Positions 9,632-19,604 of a stretch of 64,000 nucleotides of DNA are shown in pieces. Source of the stretch: Streptomyces sp. f51 (lineage in GTDB: Bacteria > Actinomycetota > Actinomycetes > Streptomycetales > Streptomycetaceae); the NCBI RefSeq assembly GCF_037940415.1, contig NZ_CP149798.1:5427001-5491000 (forward strand). The letters are read 5' to 3'. Each line of letters begins with the position of its first letter. Position 1 is the stretch's first letter. Made by a program: the position numbers and the translations under genes. The notes under the pieces were generated by a model. That model worked only from the letters and a program-made list of their open reading frames with translations. It ran no database searches and was not told the DNA's origin.

Positions 9632-11134
9632 GTGGTCTCGGGGAGTGGGGGCGTTCCAGTGGGCGGCAACGGCGGAGGCGGGACGAACGCTGACAAGCGC
9701 CCGAACGAGCTGCTCGGCTCGTGGTTCGTGCGCAGTGGCTGGTCGAAGGGCGAGCTGGCGCGTCAGGTGAACCGCAGGGCCCGCCAGTTGGGGGCCAACC
9801 ACATCTCGACGGACACCTCGCGGGTGCGCCGCTGGCTGGACGGGGAGAACCCGCGCGAGCCGATCCCGCGGATCCTCTCCGAGCTGTTCTCCGAGCGGTT
9901 CGGCTGTGTCGTCGCCGTGGAGGACCTCGGTCTGCGCACCGCCCACCAGGCACCCTCCGTGTCCGGCATCGACCTGCCGTGGACCGGCCCCCAGACCGTC
10001 GCGCTGATCAGCGAGTACTCGCGCAGCGACCTGATGCTGGCGCGGCGCGGCTTCCTCGGCAGCTCGCTGGGCCTCTCCGCGGGCCCGGCCCTCATCGAGC
10101 CCATGCAGCGCTGGCTCGTCCCCACACCCGCGGCGCCGTACGAGCCGGCCGAGCCGCCGGCCTCGACCCGCCGCGGCGGCCGGCTCTCCCAGCCGGAGCT
10201 CGACCTCCTGGAATCCACCACCGTGATGTTCCGTCAGTGGGACGCGCAGTGCGGCGGCGGACTGCGCCGCAAGGCCGTCGTCGGCCAGCTGCACGAGGTG
10301 ACGGACCTGCTCCAGGAACCGCAGCCCGCCGCCACCGAGAAGCGGCTGTTCAAGGTCGCCGCCGAACTCGCCGAGCTGGCGGGCTGGATGAGCTACGACG
10401 TGGGCCTCCAGCCCACCGCCCAGAAGTACTTCGTGCTCGCGCTGCACGCCTCGAAGGAGGCGGGCGACAAACCGCTCGGCTCGTACATCCTCTCCAGCAT
10501 GAGCCGCCAGATGATCCACCTCGGGCGGCCGGAGGACGCGCTGGAGCTGATTCACCTCGCCCAGTACGGAAGCCGTGACTGCGCGGGCCCGCGCACGCAG
10601 TCGATGCTGTATGCGATGGAGGCCCGCGCCTACGCCAACATGGGCCAGCCGGGAAAGTGCAAGCGGGCCGTCCGCATGGCCGAGGACACCTTCACCGACG
10701 TGCACGAGTGGGACGAGCCGGACCCCGACTGGATCCGCTTCTTCTCCAAGGCCGAGCTGTACGGCGAGAACTCGCACTCCTACCGCGACCTCGCCTACGT
10801 CGCCGGGCGCAGCCCCACGTACGCCTCCATGGCCGAGCCCCTCATGCAGCAGGCGGTCGACCGCTTCGGCAAGGACTCCGAGCACCAGCGGTCGTACGCG
10901 CTCAACCTCATCGGCATGGCCACCGTGCACCTGCTCCAGCGTGAGCCCGAGCAGAGTGCGGTCCTGGCCAAAGAAGCCCTGAGGGTCGGCAAGAAAGTGC
11001 GCTCCGAGCGCGTCAACACTCGTATCCGAAAGACGGTCGACACCGCGGTCCGCGAGTTCGGCGACCTCGCCGAGGTCATCGACCTCACCGACCAGCTCGC
11101 CGTCGACCTGCCCGAGACCGCCGAGGCCGTCTGA
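9632..11134 (+). CDS. nsdA: NsdA, TPR-like negative regulator of sporulation and antibiotic production
   Basis: This 500-residue protein matches NsdA, known in S. coelicolor as a negative regulator of aerial growth and actinorhodin production. It opens with a conserved HTH-like segment (LLGSWFVRSGWSKGELARQVNRRA) followed by a DTSRVRRWLDGENPREPIP block, then an all-helical TPR-like region to the end. The gene order Prim-Pol, nsdA, amtB also fits. The GTG at 9632 is chosen because the conserved part follows it closely; an upstream frame reaches 9524. Identification rests on overall resemblance and synteny. Confidence 0.85.
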   Translation: MVSGSGGVPVGGNGGGGTNADKRPNELLGSWFVRSGWSKGELARQVNRRARQLGANHISTDTSRVRRWLDGENPREPIPRILSELFSERFGCVVAVEDLGLRTAHQAPSVSGIDLPWTGPQTVALISEYSRSDLMLARRGFLGSSLGLSAGPALIEPMQRWLVPTPAAPYEPAEPPASTRRGGRLSQPELDLLESTTVMFRQWDAQCGGGLRRKAVVGQLHEVTDLLQEPQPAATEKRLFKVAAELAELAGWMSYDVGLQPTAQKYFVLALHASKEAGDKPLGSYILSSMSRQMIHLGRPEDALELIHLAQYGSRDCAGPRTQSMLYAMEARAYANMGQPGKCKRAVRMAEDTFTDVHEWDEPDPDWIRFFSKAELYGENSHSYRDLAYVAGRSPTYASMAEPLMQQAVDRFGKDSEHQRSYALNLIGMATVHLLQREPEQSAVLAKEALRVGKKVRSERVNTRIRKTVDTAVREFGDLAEVIDLTDQLAVDLPETAEAV

Positions 11135-11569
11135 CCCCCGGCCGCCGAGGCGGCCCCGCCCAGTACCCCGGCTGCGGCCGGCCGTCCCGAACTGCCCGAC
11201 CGGCTCCCCCATGCCAGGTCATCGGACGGCCCGCCGTGGCCGGTTCCGCTGTGTGCGGCCCCGTCCCGCGCCGCTCCCGCGCGGGAGGCCGGCCACCGCC
11301 GGGACAGCCCGTACGGCAACCCTGGCCGGCCCCGCCCCGGACGCCGTGGGCGTCCCGCAGGAGATTGCGTCACGATAACGATCGCTTCGACCGCAATGGG
11401 TCAGTTCATGAACGTGTAACACGCGGAGTGCCTTCGTCACGGGTGCGAAACATCGAGGGGCGTCCACGGAAACGGCGCTGCGTCAATCTCATGGCGCATA
11501 ACCGGCCCACCCCTCACGACCATCCAGGCTTCGCCCGCACGGGGCCGTACCAACGACGAGGAGACGCCG
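11135..11569 (+). promoter_or_regulatory. amtB upstream region with GlnR-box-like motifs
   Basis: This 435-bp non-coding region precedes the nitrogen operon. The GlnR consensus in Streptomyces is GTNAC-n6-GAAAC repeated. Here GTCAC (11436-11440), six bases, then GAAAC (11447-11451) is a perfect half box. A GTAAC at 11416-11420 is a likely upstream half with spacing 2 bp shorter than consensus. A second GTCAC-n6-GATCG occurs at 11369-11384. The sites lie 120-200 bp upstream of the amtB start. The reading is that GlnR activates the operon under nitrogen limitation. Confidence 0.6.
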
Positions 11570-12907
11570 ATGGCACCAGCCATCACGCTTGCCGCGGAGG
11601 CACCCAAGCTGTCCTCCGCGAACACAGGCTTCATGCTCATTGCTTCCGCCCTCGTGCTCATCATGACGCCGGGCCTCGCCTTCTTCTACGGAGGCATGGT
11701 CCGGGTCAAGAGCACCCTGAACATGCTGATGATGAGCTTCATCAGCATGGGCATCATCACCATCCTGTGGGTGCTCTACGGCTTCTCCCTCGCCTTCGGC
11801 ACGGACAAGGGATCGTTCATCGGCTGGACCTCCGACTGGGTCGGCCTCAGCAACATCGGTCTGACGGAACTCTGGCCCGGATACACCATCCCGGTCTTCG
11901 TCTTCATGGTCTTCCAGCTCATGTTCGCGATCATCACGCCCGCGCTGATAAGCGGTGCGCTCGCGGACCGGGTGAAGTTCACCGCGTGGTCGCTGTTCAT
12001 CACCCTGTGGGCCACGCTCGTCTACTTCCCGGTCGCCCACTGGGTGTGGGGCACCGGCGGCTGGGCCTTCGACCTCGGCGTGATCGACTTCGCCGGTGGT
12101 ACGGCGGTCCACATCAACGCGGGCGCCGCGGCACTCGGCGTGATCTTGGTCATCGGCAAGCGTGTCGGTTTCAAGAAGGACCCGATGCGCCCGCACAGCC
12201 TCCCGCTGGTGATGCTCGGCTCCGGCCTGCTGTGGTTCGGCTGGTTCGGATTCAACGCCGGCTCGTGGCTCGGCAACGACGACGGCGTCGGCGCGCTGAT
12301 GTTCGTCAACACGCAGGTCGCCACCGCGGCCGCCATGCTGGCCTGGCTCCTCTACGAGAAGATCCGGCACGGCGCGTTCACCACGCTGGGCGCCGCCTCC
12401 GGCGCGGTCGCCGGTCTCGTCGCCATCACCCCGTCCGGTGGCGCGGTCTCCCCGCTCGGTGCCATCGCGGTCGGTGCCATCGCCGGTGTCCTGTGTGCCA
12501 TGGCCGTCGGCCTGAAGTACAGGTTCAACTACGACGACTCCCTGGACGTCGTCGGCGTCCATCTCGTCGGCGGAGTCATCGGCTCCCTGCTGATCGGCCT
12601 CTTCGCCAGCGGCAAGGGCCAGTCGACGGTCGAGGGTCTCTTCTACGGCGGCGGCCTGACGCAGTTCTGGAAGCAGTGCGCCGGCGTCTTCGCCGTCCTC
12701 GGCTACTCCCTGGTCGTCTCCGCGATCCTCGCCTTCGTCATCGACAAGACCCTCGGTATGCGGGTCACCGAGGACGAGGAGATCGCCGGCATCGACCAGG
12801 CCGAGCACGCCGAGACCGCATACGACTTCAGCGGTGCCGGTGGCGGCTCCGCCCGGACCGCCGCACCCGTCCCGGCCGACACGGACGCCAAGAAGGTGGA
12901 CGCATGA
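11570..12907 (+). CDS. amtB: Ammonium transporter AmtB
   Basis: This 445-residue Amt/Mep/Rh channel takes up ammonium across the cytoplasmic membrane as a trimer. Family signatures are seen: TPGLAFFYGGMVR near the N-terminus, the periplasmic-gate WSLFITLWATLVYFPVAHWVW, DFAGGTAVHINAGAAAL with the pore His, the WFGWFGFNAGS segment and DVVGVHLVGGVIGSLL with the second pore His. The stop overlaps the glnK start by 4 bp (ATGA), so the two are translationally coupled. GlnK normally blocks AmtB when nitrogen is plentiful. Confidence 0.97.
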   Translation: MAPAITLAAEAPKLSSANTGFMLIASALVLIMTPGLAFFYGGMVRVKSTLNMLMMSFISMGIITILWVLYGFSLAFGTDKGSFIGWTSDWVGLSNIGLTELWPGYTIPVFVFMVFQLMFAIITPALISGALADRVKFTAWSLFITLWATLVYFPVAHWVWGTGGWAFDLGVIDFAGGTAVHINAGAAALGVILVIGKRVGFKKDPMRPHSLPLVMLGSGLLWFGWFGFNAGSWLGNDDGVGALMFVNTQVATAAAMLAWLLYEKIRHGAFTTLGAASGAVAGLVAITPSGGAVSPLGAIAVGAIAGVLCAMAVGLKYRFNYDDSLDVVGVHLVGGVIGSLLIGLFASGKGQSTVEGLFYGGGLTQFWKQCAGVFAVLGYSLVVSAILAFVIDKTLGMRVTEDEEIAGIDQAEHAETAYDFSGAGGGSARTAAPVPADTDAKKVDA

Positions 12908-13242
12908 AGCTCATCACCGCCGTCGTCAAGCCCCACCGGCTCGACGAGATCAAGGAGGCGCTCCAGGCCTTCGGCGTCCACGGACTGACGGTCACCGAGG
13001 CGAGCGGCTACGGTCGGCAGCGGGGACACACCGAGGTGTACCGCGGCGCCGAGTACACGGTCGACCTCGTCCCCAAGATCCGCATCGAGGTGCTGGTCGA
13101 GGACGACGACGCCGAACAGCTCGTCGACGTCGTCGTGAAGGCGGCCCGTACCGGCAAGATCGGTGACGGCAAGGTGTGGTCCGTACCGGTCGACACGGCC
13201 GTCCGCGTCCGCACCGGCGAGCGCGGCCCCGACGCACTCTGA
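12904..13242 (+). CDS. glnK: Nitrogen regulatory protein P-II (GlnK)
   Basis: This 112-residue PII signalling protein is a trimer that senses ATP/ADP and 2-oxoglutarate and regulates AmtB. The N-terminus MKLITAVVKPHRLDEIKEAL and the T-loop (GYGRQRGHTEVYRGAEYTVD) are typical; the modified Tyr is the one in GAEYTVD. The C-terminal TGKIGDGKVW signature is present. In Streptomyces this Tyr is adenylylated rather than uridylylated, by the product of the next gene. It is coupled to amtB by a 4-bp overlap. Confidence 0.97.
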   Translation: MKLITAVVKPHRLDEIKEALQAFGVHGLTVTEASGYGRQRGHTEVYRGAEYTVDLVPKIRIEVLVEDDDAEQLVDVVVKAARTGKIGDGKVWSVPVDTAVRVRTGERGPDAL

Positions 13243-13282
13243 CGGGACCGGCCCGCAGGAACAGAAAGACAGGAGTCGCTGG

Positions 13283-15742
13283 GTGACGAGCACGGACACG
13301 CGAGTGGAAGACGAGGACTCGGGACCCAGCGGCTACGCGGCGGCCCGGCTGCGCCTCCTCCAGGAGGGGGCGCGGTCCGGGCCGCCGCGCCGTGCCGCCC
13401 TCGCCGAACTGACCGACGACTGGCTGACCGGGCTGTTCGCCGCCGGATCCGAGGGCCTGCGCGGAGTCTCCCTCGTCGCCGTCGGCGGCTACGGCCGCGG
13501 CGAGCTCTCCCCCCGCAGCGACCTCGACCTGCTCCTCCTGCACGACGGCTCCGACTCCGGTGCCGTCGCCGCCCTCGCCGACCGCCTCTGGTACCCCGTG
13601 TGGGACCTCGGCCTCGCCCTCGACCACTCGGTCCGCACCCCGGCCGAGGCCCGCAAGACCGCCTCCGACGACCTCAAGGTCCAGCTCGGCCTCCTCGACG
13701 CCCGCCATCTCGCCGGCGACCTCGGCCTCACCGCGGGACTGCGCACCGCCGTCCTCGCCGACTGGCGCAACCAGGCCCCCAAGCGCCTGCCCGAACTCCA
13801 GGAGCTGTGCGCGGAACGCGCCGAACGCCAGGGCGAACTCCAGTACCTCCTCGAACCCGACCTGAAGGAGGCACGCGGCGGACTGCGCGACGCCACCGCG
13901 CTGCGCGCCGTCGCCGCGTCCTGGCTCGCCGACGCACCCCGCGAAGGCCTCGCCGACGCCCGCCGCCGGCTCCTGGACGTCCGCGACGCCCTGCACCTGG
14001 CCACCGGCCGCGCCACCGACCGCCTCGCCCTCCAGGAACAGGACCAGGTCGCCGCCGAACTCGGACTGCTGGACGCCGACACCCTGCTGCGCCAGGTCTA
14101 CGAGGCCGCCCGCGTCGTCTCGTACGCGTCCGACGTCACTTGGCGCGAGGTGGGACGCGTCCTGCGCTCGCGCGCGGTGCGGCCGAGGCTGCGCGCCATG
14201 CTCGGCGGCGGCAAGCCCGTCGCCGAACGCTCCCCCCTCGCCGAGGGAGTCGTCGAACAGGACGGCGAGGTCGTGCTCGCCCGCGCCGCCCGGCCCGAAC
14301 GCGACCCCGTGCTCCCGCTGCGGGCCGCGGCCGCCGCCGCGCAGGCGGACCTGCCGCTGTCCCTGCACGCCGTACGCCGTCTGGCCGCCTCCGTACGTCC
14401 CCTCCCCACGCCCTGGCCCGCCGAGGCACGCGAACAGCTCGTCACCCTCCTCGGCTCGGGCCGGCCCACCATCGAGGTCTGGGAGGCGCTGGAGGCCGAA
14501 GGGCTGATCACCCGGCTGCTGCCCGACTGGGAGCGGGTGCGCTGCCGGCCGCAGCGCAACGCCGTCCACATCTGGACCGTCGACCGCCACCTCATCGAGA
14601 CGGCCGTCCGCGCCTCCGAACTGACCCGCCGCGTCGGCCGCCCCGACCTCCTCCTCGTCGCCGCGCTGCTCCACGACATCGGCAAGGGCTGGCCCGGCGA
14701 CCACTCCGTGGCCGGCGAGATCATCGCCCGTGACGTGGCCACCCGTATCGGCTTCGACCGCACGGACGCCGCGGTGCTCGCCACCCTCGTACGCCACCAT
14801 CTGCTGCTCGTCGACACCGCGACCCGGCGCGACCTGGAGGACCCGGCCACCGTCCGCTCCGTCGCCGAGGCCGTCGGCTCCCAGGGCACCCTGGAGCTGC
14901 TGCACGCCCTCACCGAGGCGGACGCGCTGGCCACCGGGCCCGCCGCCTGGTCCTCCTGGCGCGGGTCCCTCGTCACCGACCTGGTCAAACGGGTCTCGGC
15001 GGTACTCGCGGGGGACGCGCCCGAGGAACCCGAGGCCGTCGCGCCGACCGCCGAGATGGAACGCCTCGCGATCGAGGCGTGCCGCACCGGCGGACCCGTG
15101 CTGTCCCTGCGCGCCCAGACCGAACCCGTCGACACCGACGCCGAACCCGGCACCGGCCCCGAGGACCCGGAGCCGCTCGGCGTGGAACTCCTCATCGCCG
15201 TCCCCGACCAGCCCGGCGTGCTCCCCTCGGTGGCCGGCGTCCTCGCCATGCACCGGCTGACCGTCCGCACCGCCGAGCTGCGCGCCCTGGACCTGCCCGA
15301 CGGCGTCGAGGGCTCGGTCCTGCTGCTCAACTGGCGCGTCGCCGCCGAGTACGGCTCCCTGCCGCAGGCGGCCCGGCTGCGCGCCGACCTCGTCCGCGCC
15401 CTCGACGGCTCCCTCGACATCGCCGCCCGCCTCGCCGAGCGCGACGCCGCCTACCCGCGCCGCCGGGGCGTCGTCGCGCCCCCCGCACGGGTCACCGTCG
15501 CCCCCGCCGCGTCCCGCCTGGCCACGGTCATCGAGGTCCGCGCCCATGACGCACCCGGCCTGCTGCACCGCATCGGGCGGGCCCTGGAGACGGCGCGGGT
15601 GCGGGTGCGGAGCATGCACGTCTCCACGCTCGGCGCGAACGCCGTGGACGCCTTCTACGTGACGGGCACCAAGGGCGAACCCCTGCCGGGGGAGGAGGCC
15701 GCCTCGGTGGCCCGCTCCCTGGAGGAGGCCCTGCGCTCCTGA
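13283..15742 (+). CDS. glnD: [Protein-PII] nucleotidyltransferase GlnD
   Basis: This 819-residue bifunctional enzyme modifies and demodifies GlnK. In order it has an N-terminal nucleotidyltransferase domain (GGYGRGELSPRSDLDLLLLHD with the catalytic DxD), a GlnD helical region (LLEPDLKEARGGLRD), an HD domain (ALLHDIGKGWPGDHSVAG) and two C-terminal ACT domains near residues 635-700 and 745-815. The GTG at 13283 is preceded by AGGAG and lies 40 bp after glnK, in the same operon. Streptomyces GlnD is known as an adenylyltransferase. The antisense strand also stays open for a long way; that is a codon-bias shadow. Confidence 0.93.
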   Translation: MTSTDTRVEDEDSGPSGYAAARLRLLQEGARSGPPRRAALAELTDDWLTGLFAAGSEGLRGVSLVAVGGYGRGELSPRSDLDLLLLHDGSDSGAVAALADRLWYPVWDLGLALDHSVRTPAEARKTASDDLKVQLGLLDARHLAGDLGLTAGLRTAVLADWRNQAPKRLPELQELCAERAERQGELQYLLEPDLKEARGGLRDATALRAVAASWLADAPREGLADARRRLLDVRDALHLATGRATDRLALQEQDQVAAELGLLDADTLLRQVYEAARVVSYASDVTWREVGRVLRSRAVRPRLRAMLGGGKPVAERSPLAEGVVEQDGEVVLARAARPERDPVLPLRAAAAAAQADLPLSLHAVRRLAASVRPLPTPWPAEAREQLVTLLGSGRPTIEVWEALEAEGLITRLLPDWERVRCRPQRNAVHIWTVDRHLIETAVRASELTRRVGRPDLLLVAALLHDIGKGWPGDHSVAGEIIARDVATRIGFDRTDAAVLATLVRHHLLLVDTATRRDLEDPATVRSVAEAVGSQGTLELLHALTEADALATGPAAWSSWRGSLVTDLVKRVSAVLAGDAPEEPEAVAPTAEMERLAIEACRTGGPVLSLRAQTEPVDTDAEPGTGPEDPEPLGVELLIAVPDQPGVLPSVAGVLAMHRLTVRTAELRALDLPDGVEGSVLLLNWRVAAEYGSLPQAARLRADLVRALDGSLDIAARLAERDAAYPRRRGVVAPPARVTVAPAASRLATVIEVRAHDAPGLLHRIGRALETARVRVRSMHVSTLGANAVDAFYVTGTKGEPLPGEEAASVARSLEEALRS

Positions 15743-15983
15743 CCCGGCGCCCGCCCCGCCGCGCGGGCATGTGATCTCCGCGACCCCCGGGGCGATCCGG
15801 TGGGCGGATCGCGGTCCGCGCGGGGGCGCGGACCCGTGCTCCCTCCCGGGCGCGGACCCGTCCCGGCCGCCGCGGCGGCCGTCCCAGCCCGCCGAATGCG
15901 GTGTGCGGGGACGAATCGCTTGCGGGGACAGATACCCTGGAGGGCAGCCCGAAACGACCCCGACTCCGAGGACCGAAGCCACC

Positions 15984-17537
15984 GTGTTCGATACCCTCTC
16001 CGACCGCCTCAGCGCGACGTTCAAAAACCTCCGCGGCAAGGGGCGCCTCAGTGAGGCGGACATCGACGCCACGGCACGCGAGATCCGCATCGCGCTCCTC
16101 GAAGCCGATGTCGCCCTGCCCGTCGTCCGCACGTTCATCAAGAACGTCAAGGAACGGGCCATGGGCAGCGATGTCTCCAGGGCCCTCAACCCCGCCCAGC
16201 AGGTTCTGAAGATCGTCAACGACGAGCTCGTGACGATCCTCGGCGGCGAGACCCGCCGTCTGCGGTTCGCCAAGAACCCGCCCACCGTGATCATGCTCGC
16301 GGGCCTCCAGGGCGCGGGAAAGACCACGCTCGCCGGAAAGCTCGGCAAGTGGCTCAAGGACCAGGGCCACTCCCCGATCCTCGTCGCCGCCGACCTCCAG
16401 CGTCCGAACGCGGTGAACCAGCTCAGCGTCGTCGCCGAGCGCGCGGGCATCGCCGTGTACGCCCCCGAGCCGGGCAACGGCGTCGGCGACCCGGTCAAGG
16501 TCGCCAAGGACTCCATCGAGTTCGCCAAGGCCAAGGTCCACGACATCGTGATCGTGGACACCGCCGGCCGCCTCGGCATCGACCAGGAGCTGATGCAGCA
16601 GGCCGCGGACATCCGCGACGCCGTCAGCCCCGACGAGATCCTCTTCGTCGTCGACGCGATGATCGGCCAGGACGCCGTCAACACGGCCGAGGCCTTCCGC
16701 GACGGCGTCGGCTTCGACGGCGTGGTGCTCTCCAAGCTCGACGGTGACGCCCGCGGTGGTGCCGCCCTGTCGATCCGGCAGATCACCGGCAAGCCGATCA
16801 TGTTCGCCTCGAACGGCGAGAAGCTCGACGACTTCGACGCCTTCCACCCGGACCGGATGGCTTCCCGCATCCTCGACATGGGTGACCTCCTCACCCTGAT
16901 CGAGCAGGCGGAGAAGACGTTCAGCCAGGAAGAGGCCGAGAAGATGGCCTCCAAGCTGGCGTCCAAGAAGGGCCAGGACTTCACCCTGGACGACTTCCTG
17001 GCCCAGATGGAGCAGGTCCGGAAGATGGGCAGCATCAGCAAGCTGCTCGGCATGCTCCCGGGCATGGGCCAGATCAAGGACCAGATCAACAACCTGGACG
17101 AGCGGGACGTCGACCGCGTCGGCGCGATCATCAAGTCGATGACCCCGGGCGAGCGCCAGGACCCGACGATCATCAACGGCTCGCGCCGCGCCCGTATCGC
17201 CAAGGGTTCCGGCGTCGAGGTCAGCGCGGTCAAGGGCCTGGTCGAGCGCTTCTTCGAGGCCCGCAAGATGATGTCCCGCATGGCCCAGGGCGGCGGGATG
17301 CCGGGCATGCCCGGGATGCCGGGCATGGGCGGCGGCCCCGGCCGCGCCAAGAAGAAGCCGAAGGTGGCCAAGGGCAAGCAGCGCTCCGGCAACCCGATGA
17401 AGCGCAAGCAGCAGGAGGAAGAGGAGGCCGCCCGCCGCGAGGCCGGCGCGCAGGGCGGCAACGCCTTCGGCCTCCCGCAGCAGAACGCCCAGGACAACTT
17501 CGAGCTGCCGGACGAGTTCAAGAAGTTCATGGGCTGA
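15984..17537 (+). CDS. ffh: Signal recognition particle protein Ffh (SRP54)
   Basis: This 517-residue SRP GTPase binds signal sequences and SRP RNA and pairs with FtsY. An N domain is followed by the G domain (GLQGAGKTTLAGKLG, DTAGRLGID, SKLDGDARGG) and a methionine-rich M domain with LLGMLPGMGQ and SGVEVSAVKGLVERF motifs. The C-terminal extension has a Met/Gly/Pro run and a Lys-rich stretch. GTG at 15984 begins the conserved VFDTLSDRLSATFKNLRGKG. A strong hairpin at 17586-17622 ends the transcript. Confidence 0.96.
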   Translation: MFDTLSDRLSATFKNLRGKGRLSEADIDATAREIRIALLEADVALPVVRTFIKNVKERAMGSDVSRALNPAQQVLKIVNDELVTILGGETRRLRFAKNPPTVIMLAGLQGAGKTTLAGKLGKWLKDQGHSPILVAADLQRPNAVNQLSVVAERAGIAVYAPEPGNGVGDPVKVAKDSIEFAKAKVHDIVIVDTAGRLGIDQELMQQAADIRDAVSPDEILFVVDAMIGQDAVNTAEAFRDGVGFDGVVLSKLDGDARGGAALSIRQITGKPIMFASNGEKLDDFDAFHPDRMASRILDMGDLLTLIEQAEKTFSQEEAEKMASKLASKKGQDFTLDDFLAQMEQVRKMGSISKLLGMLPGMGQIKDQINNLDERDVDRVGAIIKSMTPGERQDPTIINGSRRARIAKGSGVEVSAVKGLVERFFEARKMMSRMAQGGGMPGMPGMPGMGGGPGRAKKKPKVAKGKQRSGNPMKRKQQEEEEAARREAGAQGGNAFGLPQQNAQDNFELPDEFKKFMG

Positions 17538-17585
17538 CGCCCCGGACCACCCTCCCGTCCCGTACGGGAACGCCGTCGTGACGCC

Positions 17586-17622
17586 CGCTGGGGGCGCCTC
17601 TCACCGAGAGGCGCCCCCAGCG
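17586..17622 (+). terminator. Strong terminator hairpin after ffh
   Basis: Inverted repeat arms CGCTGGGGGCGCCTCT and AGAGGCGCCCCCAGCG are fully complementary with a very short loop, 48 bp after the ffh stop. It is a very stable hairpin without a U tract. Confidence 0.8.
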
Positions 17623-17669
17623 GCACGACCGCGGGTGCCGGTGTCCGCCATGTGTCGTAACGTCCCTGT

Positions 17670-19604
17670 ATGAGCAATCCCGTGCCGCCCCGCAAGGCAC
17701 CGGACCAGCCGTGGCGTACCGAAGGCACGCCACCCGAGCCGACACCGCCGCCGGGCGGCCGGCGGAAGCTGCCCGGCGGCTGGTGGAGCCTGGCCCTGGC
17801 CGCGCTCATCGTGTTCCTGATCGCCAACCTGGTGCTGTCCTTCTACAACAAGGGCAACGAACCGACGATCTCGTACACGGAGTTCAGCCGGCAGGTCGAC
17901 GACGGCAACGTCACCAAGATCTACGCCAAGGGCGACGCGATCCAGGGACAGCTCAAGAACTCCCAGGAGAAGCCCGACGGCGGCGGGAAATACACCAAGT
18001 TCAAGACACAGCGCCCGGTCTTCGCGGACGACAAGCTCTGGGACAACCTCCAGAAGCACGACGTCACGGTGACCGCCTCGCCGGTCGTGCAGGAGCGCAG
18101 CTTCCTGTTCAACCTGCTGATCTCGCTCGCCCCGATGATCCTGCTGGTCGTCCTGTGGATCTTCATCGCCCGGCGCATGGGCTCCGGCATGGGCGGCGCG
18201 GGCGGCATGCTCGGCCGCAAGGCGCCCCCGAAACCGGTCGAACTCGTGCCCGGCGGCAAGCGCACCACGTTCTCGGACGTGGCCGGCATCGACGAGGTGG
18301 CCGGCGAGCTCAACGACGTCGTCGACTTCCTCAAGAATCCCGACGCGTACCGCAGGATGGGCGCGAAGATGCCCCGCGGCGTGCTGCTCGCGGGGCCGCC
18401 CGGCACCGGGAAGACCCTGCTCGCGCGGGCGGTCGCGGGCGAGGCGGGCGTCCCCTTCTTCTCCGCCTCCGCCTCCGAGTTCATCGAGATGATCGTGGGC
18501 GTCGGCGCCTCGCGCGTCCGCGAACTGTTCGCCGAGGCCCGCAAGGTGGCCCCGTCCATCATCTTCATCGACGAGATCGACACCATCGGACGGTCGCGCT
18601 CGGGCGGCTCCGCGATGGGCGGCCACGACGAGCGCGAACAGACGCTCAACCAGATCCTCACCGAGATGGACGGCTTCTCGGGCGCCGAGGGCGTCATCGT
18701 CATCGCCGCCACCAACCGCGCGGACATCCTGGACCCGGCGCTCACCCGCCCCGGCCGCTTCGACCGTGTCGTCAACGTCTCGCCCCCCGACCGCGGCGGC
18801 CGGGAGGCGATCCTGGAGATCCACACCCGCGAGATCCCGCTCGCCCCCGACGTGGACCTGACCCAGGTGGCCCGTACGACCCCGGGCATGACCGGAGCCG
18901 ATCTCGCCAACCTCGCCAACGAGGCCGCCCTCCTCGCGGTCAAGCGCAAGCAGTCCGAGGTCACCCAGGGCGACCTCTCCGAAGCGCTCGAAAAGGTCCA
19001 GCTCGGCGCCGAACGCTCCCTGGTCATGCCGTACGAGGAACGCCGCCGCACCGCGTACCACGAGAGCGGCCACGCCCTCCTCGGGATGCTGCGGCCGGGC
19101 GCCGACCCCGTCCGCAAGATCACCATTGTCCCGCGCGGCCGCGCCCTCGGCGTCACCCTCTCGACGCCGGACGCGGACCGGTACGCGTACACCGAGGAGT
19201 ATCTGCGCGGCCGGATCATCGGCGCCCTCGGCGGCATGGCCGCCGAGCACGTCGTCTACGACGTCATCACCACGGGCTCGGAGAACGACCTGGAACAGGT
19301 CACGAACCTCGCCCGCGGCATGGTGGCCCGCTGGGGCATGAGCGAACGCGTCGGCCGGCTGTCCGCGCTGCCGGGCGACGCCCAGCAGGCGTACGGCCTC
19401 TCGGCCGCCCCGGGCACCCTCGACTCGATCGACCACGAGATGCGCCGCATCGTCGACGAGTGCTACGAGGAGGCCTGCCGGAAGCTGCGTGAACACCGAG
19501 GACAGCTCGACGCCCTGGCGGAGGCCCTCCTGGCGAACGAGACCCTGGAGGAGGCCGAGGCATACCGCATCGCCGGAGTACCCCGCACGACGAAGGAGGC
19601 GTGA
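17670..19604 (+). CDS. ftsH: ATP-dependent zinc metalloprotease FtsH family
   Basis: This 644-residue membrane AAA protease degrades membrane and soluble proteins. Two N-terminal membrane helices (about residues 38-60 and 145-167) flank the extracytoplasmic FtsH_ext domain. The AAA module has GPPGTGKTLLARA (Walker A), IIFIDEIDTIGRSR (Walker B) and the SRH segment ATNRADILDPALTRPGRFDR. The protease domain has the zinc motif HESGH and a downstream ENDLEQ with the third ligand. Streptomyces usually has another ftsH elsewhere, so this is probably the second paralogue. No good ribosome site precedes the ATG, so leaderless translation is possible. Confidence 0.92.
   Translation: MSNPVPPRKAPDQPWRTEGTPPEPTPPPGGRRKLPGGWWSLALAALIVFLIANLVLSFYNKGNEPTISYTEFSRQVDDGNVTKIYAKGDAIQGQLKNSQEKPDGGGKYTKFKTQRPVFADDKLWDNLQKHDVTVTASPVVQERSFLFNLLISLAPMILLVVLWIFIARRMGSGMGGAGGMLGRKAPPKPVELVPGGKRTTFSDVAGIDEVAGELNDVVDFLKNPDAYRRMGAKMPRGVLLAGPPGTGKTLLARAVAGEAGVPFFSASASEFIEMIVGVGASRVRELFAEARKVAPSIIFIDEIDTIGRSRSGGSAMGGHDEREQTLNQILTEMDGFSGAEGVIVIAATNRADILDPALTRPGRFDRVVNVSPPDRGGREAILEIHTREIPLAPDVDLTQVARTTPGMTGADLANLANEAALLAVKRKQSEVTQGDLSEALEKVQLGAERSLVMPYEERRRTAYHESGHALLGMLRPGADPVRKITIVPRGRALGVTLSTPDADRYAYTEEYLRGRIIGALGGMAAEHVVYDVITTGSENDLEQVTNLARGMVARWGMSERVGRLSALPGDAQQAYGLSAAPGTLDSIDHEMRRIVDECYEEACRKLREHRGQLDALAEALLANETLEEAEAYRIAGVPRTTKEA

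Noticed and set aside
12992..17827. Very long minus-strand open frame (about 1,600 codons) across glnD and ffh
   Set aside because: It is antisense to well-identified glnD and ffh, has Gly/Arg/Asp-skewed composition without motifs, and is the usual shadow of extreme G/C third-position bias.
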